Positions 1 to 6,102 of a DNA stretch of 6,102 nt are shown in pieces. The DNA is from Bacteroidales bacterium (GTDB taxonomy: Bacteria > Bacteroidota > Bacteroidia > Bacteroidales > VadinHA17): positions 1 through 6,102 of the forward strand of contig JAUYBT010000161.1 of assembly GCA_030692905.1 (NCBI GenBank), given 5' to 3'. Both the position numbers and the translations under genes were made by a program. Positions within the stretch are counted from its first letter, which is position 1; each line of letters starts with the position of its first letter. The notes under the pieces are model-generated. The model did not search any database. It was not told the DNA's origin and was given only the letters and a program-made list of their open reading frames with translations.

Positions 1-2
1 TA

Positions 3-1073
3 ATGTATCAATACAATTATCTGTTCGATTTTACAAAGAACGTCTTCCTGAAGATGGGATGCAGTGAGCATGACTCAACTATTATTGCGGATGTATTTCT
101 TGTTGCTGAATTAAGGGGCCATTCTTCTCATGGAATGATAAGGATAAAAGACTATTACGAATTATGGAAATCCAGACGGATAAATACTGATCCTCAAGTC
201 ACAATAGTACATGAATCCCCCAGCACGGCAGTAGTTGATGGAGATAATGCTGTTGGGATGGTAGCCGCCCGCAGATCGATGGAGATTGCCATTGAGAAGG
301 CAAAAAACGCTGGTACAGGATGGGTTGCTACCAGGAATTCCAACCATTTCGGCATTGCAGGATATTACTCGATGATGGCCCTTGAACACGATATGGTTGG
401 GATCTGCCTGACCAACGCTAACCCGCTTGTTGCACCAACTTTCTCAATAAGCAGGATGATGGGTACCAACCCTATCGCAGTTGCCATCCCCGCCATGAAG
501 CATCCACCATTTGTAGCAGATTTTGCAACTACACCTGTTGCCCGGGGGAAACTGGCAGTGGCAGAAAAGAAAAGTGAAAAAGTTCCGTTCGGATTCGTTC
601 AGGATAAAACCGGGGAACCTTCAGATGATCCCACAATACTCAAATCAGGAGGATCGATGCTTACCCTGGGCGGAGACCGTGTACACGGAAGTCATAAAGG
701 ATATTGTCTGTCAGCAATAGTTGATATTTTTTCAGCCGTTTTCAGCGGCGCTAATTTCGGCCCATTTGTTCCTCCCAGTGTAGCTTATCTTCCTGTACTC
801 GATAAAAAAGTTGGTGAAGGAACCGGACATTTTTTCGGAGCCATGCGGATCGATGCTTTTCAACCTGCTAATGAGTTCAAGTCAAAGATGGATGAATGGA
901 TTGAGACATTCAGATCTGCAAAACCGGCTAAGGGTCAGGAACGTGTACTTATTCCAGGCGACCCTGAAAGAGAAGCTGAGGAACAAAATATGAGAGATGG
1001 AATTAAATTGTTACCGGCAATTAAGGATGATCTGGTGGAAATTGCAAAAGAACTTGGTATTGAATTTAAATAA
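3..1073 (+). CDS. Ldh2/MDH2-family NAD(P)-dependent 2-hydroxyacid dehydrogenase (malate/L-lactate dehydrogenase type)
   Basis: This is a cytosolic oxidoreductase of the Ldh2/YlbC/AllD-like family, which interconverts 2-hydroxyacids (malate, lactate, sulfolactate, ureidoglycolate) and 2-oxoacids with NAD(P). The 356 residues fit the usual family length of about 330-370. Visible family motifs are RGHSSHG (residues 38-44), NSNHFG (112-117, whose His corresponds to the catalytic His of AllD-like enzymes), GTNPIA (154-159, cofactor region), GSHKGYCL (229-236) and IPGDPE near the C-terminus (317-322). The family assignment is secure, but substrate cannot be read from sequence. The ATG lies two bases from the window edge and the frame is open to that edge. 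Relatives often start a few residues earlier, so the true start may lie upstream. The gene ends in TAA and converges on the nitroreductase gene, so no operon partner is visible downstream. Confidence 0.92.
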   Translation: MYQYNYLFDFTKNVFLKMGCSEHDSTIIADVFLVAELRGHSSHGMIRIKDYYELWKSRRINTDPQVTIVHESPSTAVVDGDNAVGMVAARRSMEIAIEKAKNAGTGWVATRNSNHFGIAGYYSMMALEHDMVGICLTNANPLVAPTFSISRMMGTNPIAVAIPAMKHPPFVADFATTPVARGKLAVAEKKSEKVPFGFVQDKTGEPSDDPTILKSGGSMLTLGGDRVHGSHKGYCLSAIVDIFSAVFSGANFGPFVPPSVAYLPVLDKKVGEGTGHFFGAMRIDAFQPANEFKSKMDEWIETFRSAKPAKGQERVLIPGDPEREAEEQNMRDGIKLLPAIKDDLVEIAKELGIEFK

Positions 1074-1094
1074 AACTAAAACCTTAAAAAACCA

Positions 1095-1117
1095 CCCCTT
1101 ACCCTTCCCAGGAGGGG
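1095..1117. repeat. GC-rich hairpin repeat between convergent genes, possible minus-strand terminator
   Basis: CCCCT (1095-1099) can pair with AGGGG (1113-1117). Alternatively CCCTTC (1102-1107) pairs with GAGGGG (1112-1117) around the loop CCAG, with one G-U pair. Read on the minus strand, the structure is followed by TGG and then a run of six T (1085-1090 reversed). That arrangement could terminate nitroreductase transcripts about 90 bases after their stop codon. From memory, similar CCACCCCTAACCC...GGAGGGG sequences occur as dispersed intergenic repeats in Bacteroidetes genomes, so this may be a repeat copy rather than a dedicated terminator. No comparable T-run follows on the plus strand. 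Confidence 0.45.
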
Positions 1118-1128
1118 ATTGTTACCAT

Positions 1129-1204
1129 TCAACTTTTTCAACTTTTCAACTTCTTAAACTTTTGTCTTTTAACTTTTGTCCTTTTCTTTTGTCTTTTGTC
1201 TTGT
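1129..1204. repeat. Degenerate short-unit polypyrimidine tract (minus strand GACAAAA / GTTGAAAA units)
   Basis: The plus strand is almost entirely C and T with scattered AA or G. On the minus strand it resolves into loose tandem units such as GACAAAA, GTTAAAA and GTTGAAAA, repeated about ten times with drift in length and sequence. The tract abuts the TGA stop of the nitroreductase gene and may have been laid down up to it. It is low-complexity intergenic DNA. I see no coding potential in it, although short frames run through it. Similar tracts are, as I recall, common between genes in Bacteroidetes; their function is unknown. Confidence 0.6.
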
Positions 1205-1960
1205 TCACTGCTCCATAAATCCCTGATCATTCAATACCTGCAATAGCATTTTTGAAAAATAAATATTATCGGATTTCTTATACCTCACATCTGTAAATAC
1301 TTGTGCCAGAGTTTCTTTATTATTCTCATTTACAAACTGTTGTGAATCGCTTCTTCCCTCTTTTCCCTCATAATACATTTCAATAGACTCATCGGTATAA
1401 TCACAATATGTTTCTTTATGAATAATTGCTTCCAGGTGAAGCCTGTCAACCTGCTCAGGTTTCTCAGCCGGCCAGCCAAGAGTTACTGTAGTTACAGGAA
1501 CAACACCTTTGGGAAGCTTCAGAACCTCTATAATTTTGTGAGCCATATATGTGGTAGTACCAAGGTAACAGATTCCGAGCCCTTTTGATTCAGCAGCTAT
1601 GCAGACAGTTTGCGCAACAAGTAATGCATCGATAGCAGCAGTCATAAATGAAAGGAAATTATCATAACCCGGCTTCGCATTTCTCAACCGGCACCATTTA
1701 TTAAACCTGTTGAAATCTGCACAAAATGTCAGAACAACAGGTGCTTCAGTAATCATCTTCTGATTAAAATGGGATGGTGCAAGCTCTCTCTTTTTTTCTT
1801 CATCCCTGGTTATGATAATGCTATAAACCTGCATATTCCCGGTTGTAGAAGCCCGGCAACCCATCATGAGAAGATCACTAAGAAGCTTATCATCAACAGG
1901 TTCTGATGAATATTTTCGTATTGTCCTGCGATCCGGTAAGATATCTGAAATTTCTGCCAT
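1205..1960 (-). CDS. Nitroreductase-family FMN-dependent NAD(P)H oxidoreductase (NfsA-like)
   Basis: This is a cytosolic flavoprotein of the nitroreductase superfamily. Members bind FMN as homodimers and reduce nitro compounds, quinones or flavins with NAD(P)H; the natural substrate is not deducible here. With the ATG at 1960 the product is 251 residues, typical of the larger NfsA-like group. FMN-binding signatures are RRTIRKY (11-17), STTGNMQ (38-44), GLGICYLGT (127-135) and LGWPAEKP (161-168). The C-terminal stretch, with YKKSDN and a final LNDQGF, also resembles this group. The frame stays open to a TTG at 1994-1996, adding 12 residues (MFTLLDILQLIK). I reject that start because RRTIRKY normally lies about 10 residues from the N-terminus and the ATG has an A/T-rich leader (ACTTATAAAA). 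The gene is convergent with the dehydrogenase and divergent from the propeller gene, so it is probably monocistronic. Confidence 0.9.
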   Translation of the reverse strand: MAEISDILPDRRTIRKYSSEPVDDKLLSDLLMMGCRASTTGNMQVYSIIITRDEEKKRELAPSHFNQKMITEAPVVLTFCADFNRFNKWCRLRNAKPGYDNFLSFMTAAIDALLVAQTVCIAAESKGLGICYLGTTTYMAHKIIEVLKLPKGVVPVTTVTLGWPAEKPEQVDRLHLEAIIHKETYCDYTDESIEMYYEGKEGRSDSQQFVNENNKETLAQVFTDVRYKKSDNIYFSKMLLQVLNDQGFMEQ

Positions 1961-2015
1961 TTTTATAAGTTGTAGAATATCCAACAAAGTAAACAAATTC
2001 CGGTATAACCTGAAG

Positions 2016-2044
2016 ATTGTATGAGAAGGATTTTCTTATCTTAG
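2016..2044 (+). promoter_or_regulatory. Candidate Bacteroidetes-type promoter for the propeller gene
   Basis: ATTG (2016-2019) resembles the -33 element. TATCTTAG (2037-2044) matches TAnnTTTG at all but one position. The 17-base gap is slightly shorter than the usual 19-21, which lowers confidence. Transcription would start near 2051, giving an untranslated leader of roughly 125 bases before the preferred start at 2177, or about 30 bases before the upstream in-frame ATG at 2084. Confidence 0.35.
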
Positions 2045-2176
2045 CATGAATCAAAAAACCCTAATCTGTTAAACCATATTATTATGAACCGAGCATGTTT
2101 TTCAGGGAACAAAGACTTGCATGAAAATATTGACATGCGAGCTCCATCCGACCTTTTTAAATCAAATTATTTCCGG

Positions 2177-5100
2177 ATGAAAAAAGGTCTTTTCATCGCA
2201 TTTCTTCTTGGATTTTTAATCTGTATTAACCCCGGAATAGCCCAAAAGAAAAAGGAGGCTGCAAAAGAGCAGGAGAAGAAAGAAGCAGGACTAACTTCTT
2301 CAACATTCGGGGGATTATCATTCAGAAGTATTGGTCCGGCATGGGCATCAGGAAGAATTTCCGACTTTGCCGTCAATCCGGAAAATCATTCAGAAATTTA
2401 TGTGGGTGTTTCCGCAGGGAACATCTGGAAAACAACAAATAACGGAACTTCATGGACACCGGTTTTTGACAAATATGGAGCTTATGCCATTGGATGTCTT
2501 AAGATGGATCCGGAAAACCCATCGGTGATCTGGGCCGGAACGGGCGAGAATACTCATCAACGTCAGCTTGGCTATGGTGATGGTGTTTATAAATCGGAAG
2601 ACGGTGGTGCAAGCTGGAAAAATATAGGGCTGAAAGAATCGAGACAAGTTGGTATGATCGCCATTGATCCCCGAAACACCGATGTAGTTTATGTTGCAGC
2701 GGAAGGATCAATATGGGGACCCGGTGGAGAACGCGGCCTTTACAAAACAACCGATGGAGGAAAAACCTGGAATAAAGCACTTGATGTCAGTGAAAATACC
2801 GGTATAAATAATGTAGTACTTGATCCGCGTAATCCTGATGTTCTATATGCCACTTCGGAACAGAGAAGACGGCATGTGTTTACAAAAATCGGTGGCGGAC
2901 CCGAATCAGCAGTTTACAAATCGAAAGATACAGGCAAAACCTGGGACAAAATAATGAGCGGGCTTCCTTCAGTAAACATAGGAGGAATGGGTCTGGCAAT
3001 ATCACCTGTCAATCCTGATGTTCTATATCTTATTATGGAAGCAGCCGGAGAATCAAGTGGATTCTATAGGTCTGTAAACAGGGGGGCATCATGGGAAAAA
3101 ATGAGTACTTACGCATCAAGCGGTCAGTATTATAATGAGATTTACTGCGACCCGAAAGATGTTGATAAGGTCTATAGCATGGAGACTAATTCAAAAGTAA
3201 CACTCGATGCCGGAAAAACATGGAATACTGTTGGTAATAACCAGCGGCATGTAGATGATCATGCTTTATGGATCGATCCAAATGACACAAAACACCTTTA
3301 TATTGGTGGTGACGGTGGTATTTATGAAACATTCGACGAAGGCAAAAATTACATCTTTAAATCGAACCTGCCGGTAACACAGTTCTACAGAGTCAGTGTC
3401 GATAATGCTTTACCTTTCTACAATGTTTATGGTGGGACCCAGGATAATAATTCTATGGGAGGACCTTCACGCAATATAAACAGAGACGGTGTGGTTAATG
3501 CCGATTGGAAAGTAACTGTAGGTGGCGACGGCTTCTGGGTTGCAATAGATCCTGAAGATGAGAATATTGTTTACACCGAATCTCAATATGGTAATGCATC
3601 ACTCTGGGATAAAAAGAGCGAAGAATCGATCAGTATCAGACCTGTTCCACGAAAAGGAGAAAAGACCTATCGCTGGTATTGGGATGCTCCGCTTATTATT
3701 AGTCCTCATCAGCGGGAAAGGATATATATGGCGGCTAATAAAGTATTCAGAAGCGATAACCGTGGCCGGAGCTGGGATGTAATATCAGAAGATCTTACAA
3801 GAAATGAAGACCGTAATCAGTTTAAGGTAATGGGGAAGTTCTGGAGTATCGATGCAGTTGCAAAAGATGTATCAACATCACAGTGGGGATTAATAGTATC
3901 TCTTTCAGAATCAAAAGTTAAGAAAGATCTTTTATATGCAGGCACCGACGACGGAGTTATTGCAGTAACTGAGGACGGAGGAAAGAACTGGACAAGGATC
4001 ACTACGTTCCCAGGTGTTCCGGAATACACATACGTTAGCGATATTCTTCCTGATAAATTCAATGAAAATGTGGTTTATGCCACCTTTAATAATATGCTGA
4101 ATGATGATTTCAAACCATATATCCTGAAAAGTTCCGACAAGGGAAAGACATGGACACCAATAACTAACAAGCTTCCTGCAAATGGTACTATCCACACAAT
4201 AGAACAGGATAATATCAATCCTGATCTGCTCTTTACAGGATCAGAATTCGGATTCTACTTCTCTATCGATGGTGGTAATGAATGGATTGAATTTAAATCA
4301 GGTTTGCCTACTATTGCTGTAAGGGATATTGCAATCCAGGAACGCGAGAGTGATGTAGTTATCGGAACCTTCGGCAGAGGCTTTTATATCCTCGACGACT
4401 ATTCTCCGCTGCGGACCTTTAAAAAAGATACACTTGATAAAGAAGGCTTTATATTCCCGGTAAAGGATGCAAAAATGTATGTCCAGACAAGCGGGTTTGG
4501 CAACCAGGGTTCAACCTATTTCAAGTCACCGAACCCAGACTTCGGAGCCACTATAACCTATTATATAAAAGAGGTTCCTAAAACTGCAAAAGCAATAAGG
4601 CAGGAAAAAGAAAAAGCACTATTTGAAAAAGGAGAACCGATACCTCAGCCTTCCATTGCTGATCTGGATGCAGAGGCAAAAGAAATAAAACCATACCTGA
4701 TTTTCACTATAACAGATGAAAGCAACAACATTGTAAAAAGGTTATATAAGTCAGCTTCCAAAGGAGTTAATAGGATCACCTGGAACTTCGCCTATGAGAG
4801 TTTATCACCTGTGACTACAATTAAATATGAGTCGGTCAGCAGCGGCGGCGGTGGCCGAAGAGGTGGTGGTGGCATTCAGGCAATGCCCGGAACATATAAA
4901 GTATCTCTCTCATTATTTGCAAAGGGTGAAATAAAGGAACTTTCCGGATCTGTGCCATTTGTATGTAAACCATTAGGCATGGCTACATTCCCGTCAACGG
5001 ACCAGAAAGCAAAATACGCATGGATAAGTGAAGCTTCTGAATTTTCAAGAAGTATGTATGGCACAATAAGTTACACCAACGAACTTGTAAATAAAGTAAA

Positions 5101-5470
5101 TGCTGTAATGCAGGCGATTCATCAGACACCCGGAGCTTCAGATGATTTGATGAAAGAGGCTGAAAGGATAAATAATGAATTGGATAATATTATGTTCCGA
5201 TATAATGGCCCAACGGCAAAGGCAAGTGCGGAAGAGCTTCCACCGATTGACATGCCTCTTTCCGACAGACTAAGTGAAATGGCATCCGCAAGCTATGGTA
5301 CAAGCGGTGATATTTCGATTATTGCAAAAGAGCAGCTGAATATCCTTAAAGTTGAATTTCCTCCTGTTCTGGAAAGAGTTAAAAAGGCAGGCCAGGATTT
5401 ACAGAAGCTTGACAAGCAACTTGATACAATAAAAGCACCATGGACTCCGGGAAGAGTACCTGTTTTGTAG
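2177..5470 (+). CDS. Secreted sortilin/VPS10-like beta-propeller protein with Asp-box (BNR) repeats
   Basis: This is an exported 1097-residue protein of the bacterial VPS10/sortilin-N-like group, often auto-annotated 'glycosyl hydrolase' for its BNR repeats although catalysis is not shown. Numbering is from ATG 2177. A signal peptide occupies about residues 1-23 (MKKGL, hydrophobic core, PGIAQ). Cys16 lacks a lipobox, so it is probably not a lipoprotein. A Lys/Glu-rich stretch follows, then FRSIGPAWASGRIS (49-62). Eleven Asp-box motifs of the form S/T-x-D/N-x-G-x-x-W/Y lie near residues 86, 140, 191, 249, 299, 342, 385, 526, 598, 652 and 696, indicating two propellers or one large one. GGTQDNNSMGGPS (419-431) is a family hallmark. 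Beyond about 740 are Ig-like strands, a glycine-rich linker (888-899), PGTYKVSL (904-911) and a charged helical tail ending WTPGRVPVL. No type IX secretion C-terminal domain is evident. An in-frame ATG at 2084 would add 31 residues before the signal peptide, so I prefer 2177. Ligand and role are unknown. Confidence 0.9.
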   Translation: MKKGLFIAFLLGFLICINPGIAQKKKEAAKEQEKKEAGLTSSTFGGLSFRSIGPAWASGRISDFAVNPENHSEIYVGVSAGNIWKTTNNGTSWTPVFDKYGAYAIGCLKMDPENPSVIWAGTGENTHQRQLGYGDGVYKSEDGGASWKNIGLKESRQVGMIAIDPRNTDVVYVAAEGSIWGPGGERGLYKTTDGGKTWNKALDVSENTGINNVVLDPRNPDVLYATSEQRRRHVFTKIGGGPESAVYKSKDTGKTWDKIMSGLPSVNIGGMGLAISPVNPDVLYLIMEAAGESSGFYRSVNRGASWEKMSTYASSGQYYNEIYCDPKDVDKVYSMETNSKVTLDAGKTWNTVGNNQRHVDDHALWIDPNDTKHLYIGGDGGIYETFDEGKNYIFKSNLPVTQFYRVSVDNALPFYNVYGGTQDNNSMGGPSRNINRDGVVNADWKVTVGGDGFWVAIDPEDENIVYTESQYGNASLWDKKSEESISIRPVPRKGEKTYRWYWDAPLIISPHQRERIYMAANKVFRSDNRGRSWDVISEDLTRNEDRNQFKVMGKFWSIDAVAKDVSTSQWGLIVSLSESKVKKDLLYAGTDDGVIAVTEDGGKNWTRITTFPGVPEYTYVSDILPDKFNENVVYATFNNMLNDDFKPYILKSSDKGKTWTPITNKLPANGTIHTIEQDNINPDLLFTGSEFGFYFSIDGGNEWIEFKSGLPTIAVRDIAIQERESDVVIGTFGRGFYILDDYSPLRTFKKDTLDKEGFIFPVKDAKMYVQTSGFGNQGSTYFKSPNPDFGATITYYIKEVPKTAKAIRQEKEKALFEKGEPIPQPSIADLDAEAKEIKPYLIFTITDESNNIVKRLYKSASKGVNRITWNFAYESLSPVTTIKYESVSSGGGGRRGGGGIQAMPGTYKVSLSLFAKGEIKELSGSVPFVCKPLGMATFPSTDQKAKYAWISEASEFSRSMYGTISYTNELVNKVNAVMQAIHQTPGASDDLMKEAERINNELDNIMFRYNGPTAKASAEELPPIDMPLSDRLSEMASASYGTSGDISIIAKEQLNILKVEFPPVLERVKKAGQDLQKLDKQLDTIKAPWTPGRVPVL

Positions 5471-5473
5471 ATG

Positions 5474-5505
5474 AAAAGCCCGGGATAAATTATTATTGCT
5501 TTTTA
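5474..5505 (+). terminator. Weak candidate terminator after the propeller gene
   Basis: Four bases after the TAG stop, AAAAGC (5474-5479) can pair with GCTTTT (5499-5504), and the second arm merges into a T-run. The stem has only two G-C pairs and a 19-base loop, so it is marginal. It also overlaps the -33 element of the next candidate promoter. Confidence 0.3.
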
Positions 5506-5526
5506 GGAGAATATTTTATATACTTG
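5495..5526 (+). promoter_or_regulatory. Candidate Bacteroidetes-type promoter upstream of the isomerase remnant
   Basis: ATTG (5495-5498) is followed after 20 bases by TATACTTG (5519-5526), a seven-of-eight match to TAnnTTTG at the expected spacing. Predicted initiation would fall roughly 20-25 bases before the ATG at 5556, with an A/T-rich leader (AATAAAATATAAAATC) and no Shine-Dalgarno sequence. This suggests that the isomerase gene had its own promoter before being disrupted. Confidence 0.45.
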
Positions 5527-5555
5527 TTATAGAATTTTAAATAAAATATAAAATC

Positions 5556-5678
5556 ATGAGCAGACCAATTACACTTTTTACAGGACAATGGGCAGATTTG
5601 CCATTTGAAACTTTATGCCAGAAAGCCAAATCATTTGGCTTTGACGGCTTGGAACTCGCTTGTTGGGGTGATCATTTT
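5556..5678 (+). pseudogene. 5' fragment of a sugar phosphate isomerase/epimerase (xylose-isomerase-like TIM barrel) gene
   Basis: The first 41 codons read as the N-terminus of a sugar phosphate isomerase/epimerase of the AP endonuclease 2/xylose isomerase-like TIM-barrel superfamily. The motifs are RPITLFTGQWADLPFE (residues 3-18, first strand), KAKSFGFDGLELA (23-35, first helix and second strand) and CWGDHF (36-41). Full-length relatives are, from memory, roughly 300-350 residues, so about an eighth remains. After GDHF the sequence stops resembling the isomerase and continues in the same frame as transposase (LLKKLTKLGD), ending at TAA 5742-5744. The resulting 62-residue frame is a chimera and cannot fold as a TIM barrel. 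Start ATG and upstream promoter-like sequence look intact. The missing 3' part may lie beyond the window if the gene was split by the insertion sequence. Confidence 0.8.
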
Positions 5679-6102
5679 CTACTGAAAAAACTTACCAAAC
5701 TTGGCGATCCACAACAAAAACTGAACAAATTTATTAGCTGGTAATGATTTGAATCTCCTGTCAATGAAGCGTTTAAAAATGAAAATAGGGATTTATCGAA
5801 AGAAGGCCGCCCACATTCAACCGGGTGACGCTTTGTGCTGATAGTGCTTATACAAGGGAAGATCAGGAAACGGTTTACAAAAAGAAAAAAGTCATCAACA
5901 AAATAATTGAGAAAGGCTATCGCAACAAACCCTTAACCCCGTGGGATAATCTATTGAATAAAAGTGAATGTATTAAAAAATCAATATCCAACGGGGTTAA
6001 CCGAAGAACAGAAAGCCAATAACAAAGAGAAATCCAGGACAAGAGTAAGGGTCGAACACGTGTTCGGTTTCGTAGAAAACAGCATGCATGGCTCTATTGT
6101 CA
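5679..6102 (+). pseudogene. Decayed IS5-family transposase remnant, continuing past the window end
   Basis: Three pieces in shifting frames together read as an IS5-type DDE transposase. The N-terminal piece, LLKKLTKLGDPQQKLNKFISW, is followed by two adjacent stops (TAA TGA, 5742-5747). The same frame then continues FESPVNEAFKNEN...KEGRPH to 5816. Loss of one T in CATTC (5814-5818) shifts to FNRVTL. At about 5831-5836 this jumps straight to ADSAYT, so most of the middle is missing, including the first catalytic Asp region. The third piece, KVINKIIEKGYRNKPLT, runs to 5938. An insertion adding 64 bp interrupts it before LTEEQKANNKEKSRTRVRVEHVFGFVENSMHGSIV resumes at 5997 and runs off the edge. 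The second Asp (ADSAY) and the catalytic Glu (RVEHVFG) survive. The IS left end and transposase start codon are absent, replaced by isomerase sequence. The element cannot make active transposase. I recognise the family from motifs and cannot name the exact IS. Confidence 0.85.
5933..6000. mobile_element. Tiny MITE-like inverted-repeat insertion inside the transposase remnant
   Basis: The arm TTAACCCCGTGGGATA (5933-5948) and the arm TATCCAACGGGGTTAA (5985-6000) are reverse complements with one mismatch in 16. They enclose a 36-base A/T-rich centre with no coding content. TTAA, extendable to TTAACC, is present at both edges (5933-5938 and 5997-6002). Removing 64 bp, for example 5937-6000, leaves CCCTTAACCGAAGAA. 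That reads PLTEE in one frame and rejoins the transposase halves NKPLT and LTEEQK. The simplest reading is a 58-60 bp non-autonomous element inserted with a 4-6 bp target duplication; the exact boundary is ambiguous because TTAA is palindromic. No second copy is visible in the window. Confidence 0.65.

Noticed and set aside
997..1218. A 73-codon plus-strand frame across the end of the dehydrogenase gene
   Set aside because: It overlaps the dehydrogenase in another frame and then runs through the polypyrimidine tract, giving a low-complexity Phe/Leu/Ser-rich product.
1961..1996. TTG start giving the nitroreductase 12 extra residues
   Set aside because: The ATG at 1960 places RRTIRKY at the usual distance from the N-terminus and has an A/T-rich leader; the extra residues match nothing in the family.
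1961..2000. Minus-strand promoter for the nitroreductase gene (TTTACTTTG)
   Set aside because: The -7-like sequence has one base too few in its spacer and no convincing -33 element at the right distance, so I do not list it.
2177..2245. Lipoprotein signal at Cys16 of the propeller protein
   Set aside because: The residues before the Cys are F-L-I, with no small residue at -1, so the lipobox rule is not met; a type I signal peptide ending near GIAQ fits better.
2499..2780. A 93-codon minus-strand frame opposite the propeller gene
   Set aside because: It is a shadow of a strongly supported coding sequence, with an unstructured composition and no recognisable domain.
2084..5470. Assignment of the propeller protein as a glycoside hydrolase or sialidase
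   Set aside because: Asp-box repeats are structural and occur in many non-enzymes; I see no sialidase arginine triad or FRIP motif.
5825..6022. A 65-codon GTG-started frame as a small gene
   Set aside because: Its first part is transposase (ADSAYT...KGYRNKPLT). Its last part is the mini-element and the transposase read out of frame, so it is not an independent gene.

Overview
The window looks like a chromosomal segment of a Bacteroidota (Bacteroidetes) bacterium. The DNA is AT-rich and the starts I favour have A/T-rich leaders without Shine-Dalgarno sequences. Two promoter candidates fit the Bacteroidetes -33/-7 pattern (TTG, then TAnnTTTG). The three intact proteins and the IS5-type transposase remnant all resemble families common in that phylum. 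Lineage is inferred from recall of family features, not from a search.

Layout. Positions 3-1073 (+) encode an Ldh2/MDH2-type NAD(P)-dependent 2-hydroxyacid dehydrogenase, complete or missing only a few N-terminal residues. It converges on a nitroreductase-family flavoprotein gene on the minus strand (1205-1960). The 131-base gap holds a GC-rich hairpin repeat and a polypyrimidine tract built from short degenerate units. A 216-base divergent control region (1961-2176) follows. Next comes a large secreted protein gene (2177-5470, +), a sortilin/VPS10-like beta-propeller with eleven Asp-box (BNR) motifs, a glycine-rich linker and a helical tail.

The last 630 bases contain no intact gene. A plausible promoter (5495-5526) leads into the first 41 codons of a sugar phosphate isomerase/epimerase gene. 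That reading frame runs directly into a heavily decayed IS5-family transposase, which continues past the window end. The transposase remnant carries two adjacent stop codons, a one-base deletion, a large internal deletion that removes the first catalytic Asp region, and an insertion adding 64 bp. The insertion is a tiny imperfect palindrome flanked by TTAA(CC) direct repeats; removing 64 bp restores the transposase frame exactly.

The intact genes do not form an obvious operon or pathway: two are convergent, two divergent, and the last is a chimeric pseudogene. I see no CRISPR array, rRNA, tRNA or recognisable defence system. The most noteworthy item is the mini inverted-repeat element inside the dead transposase.
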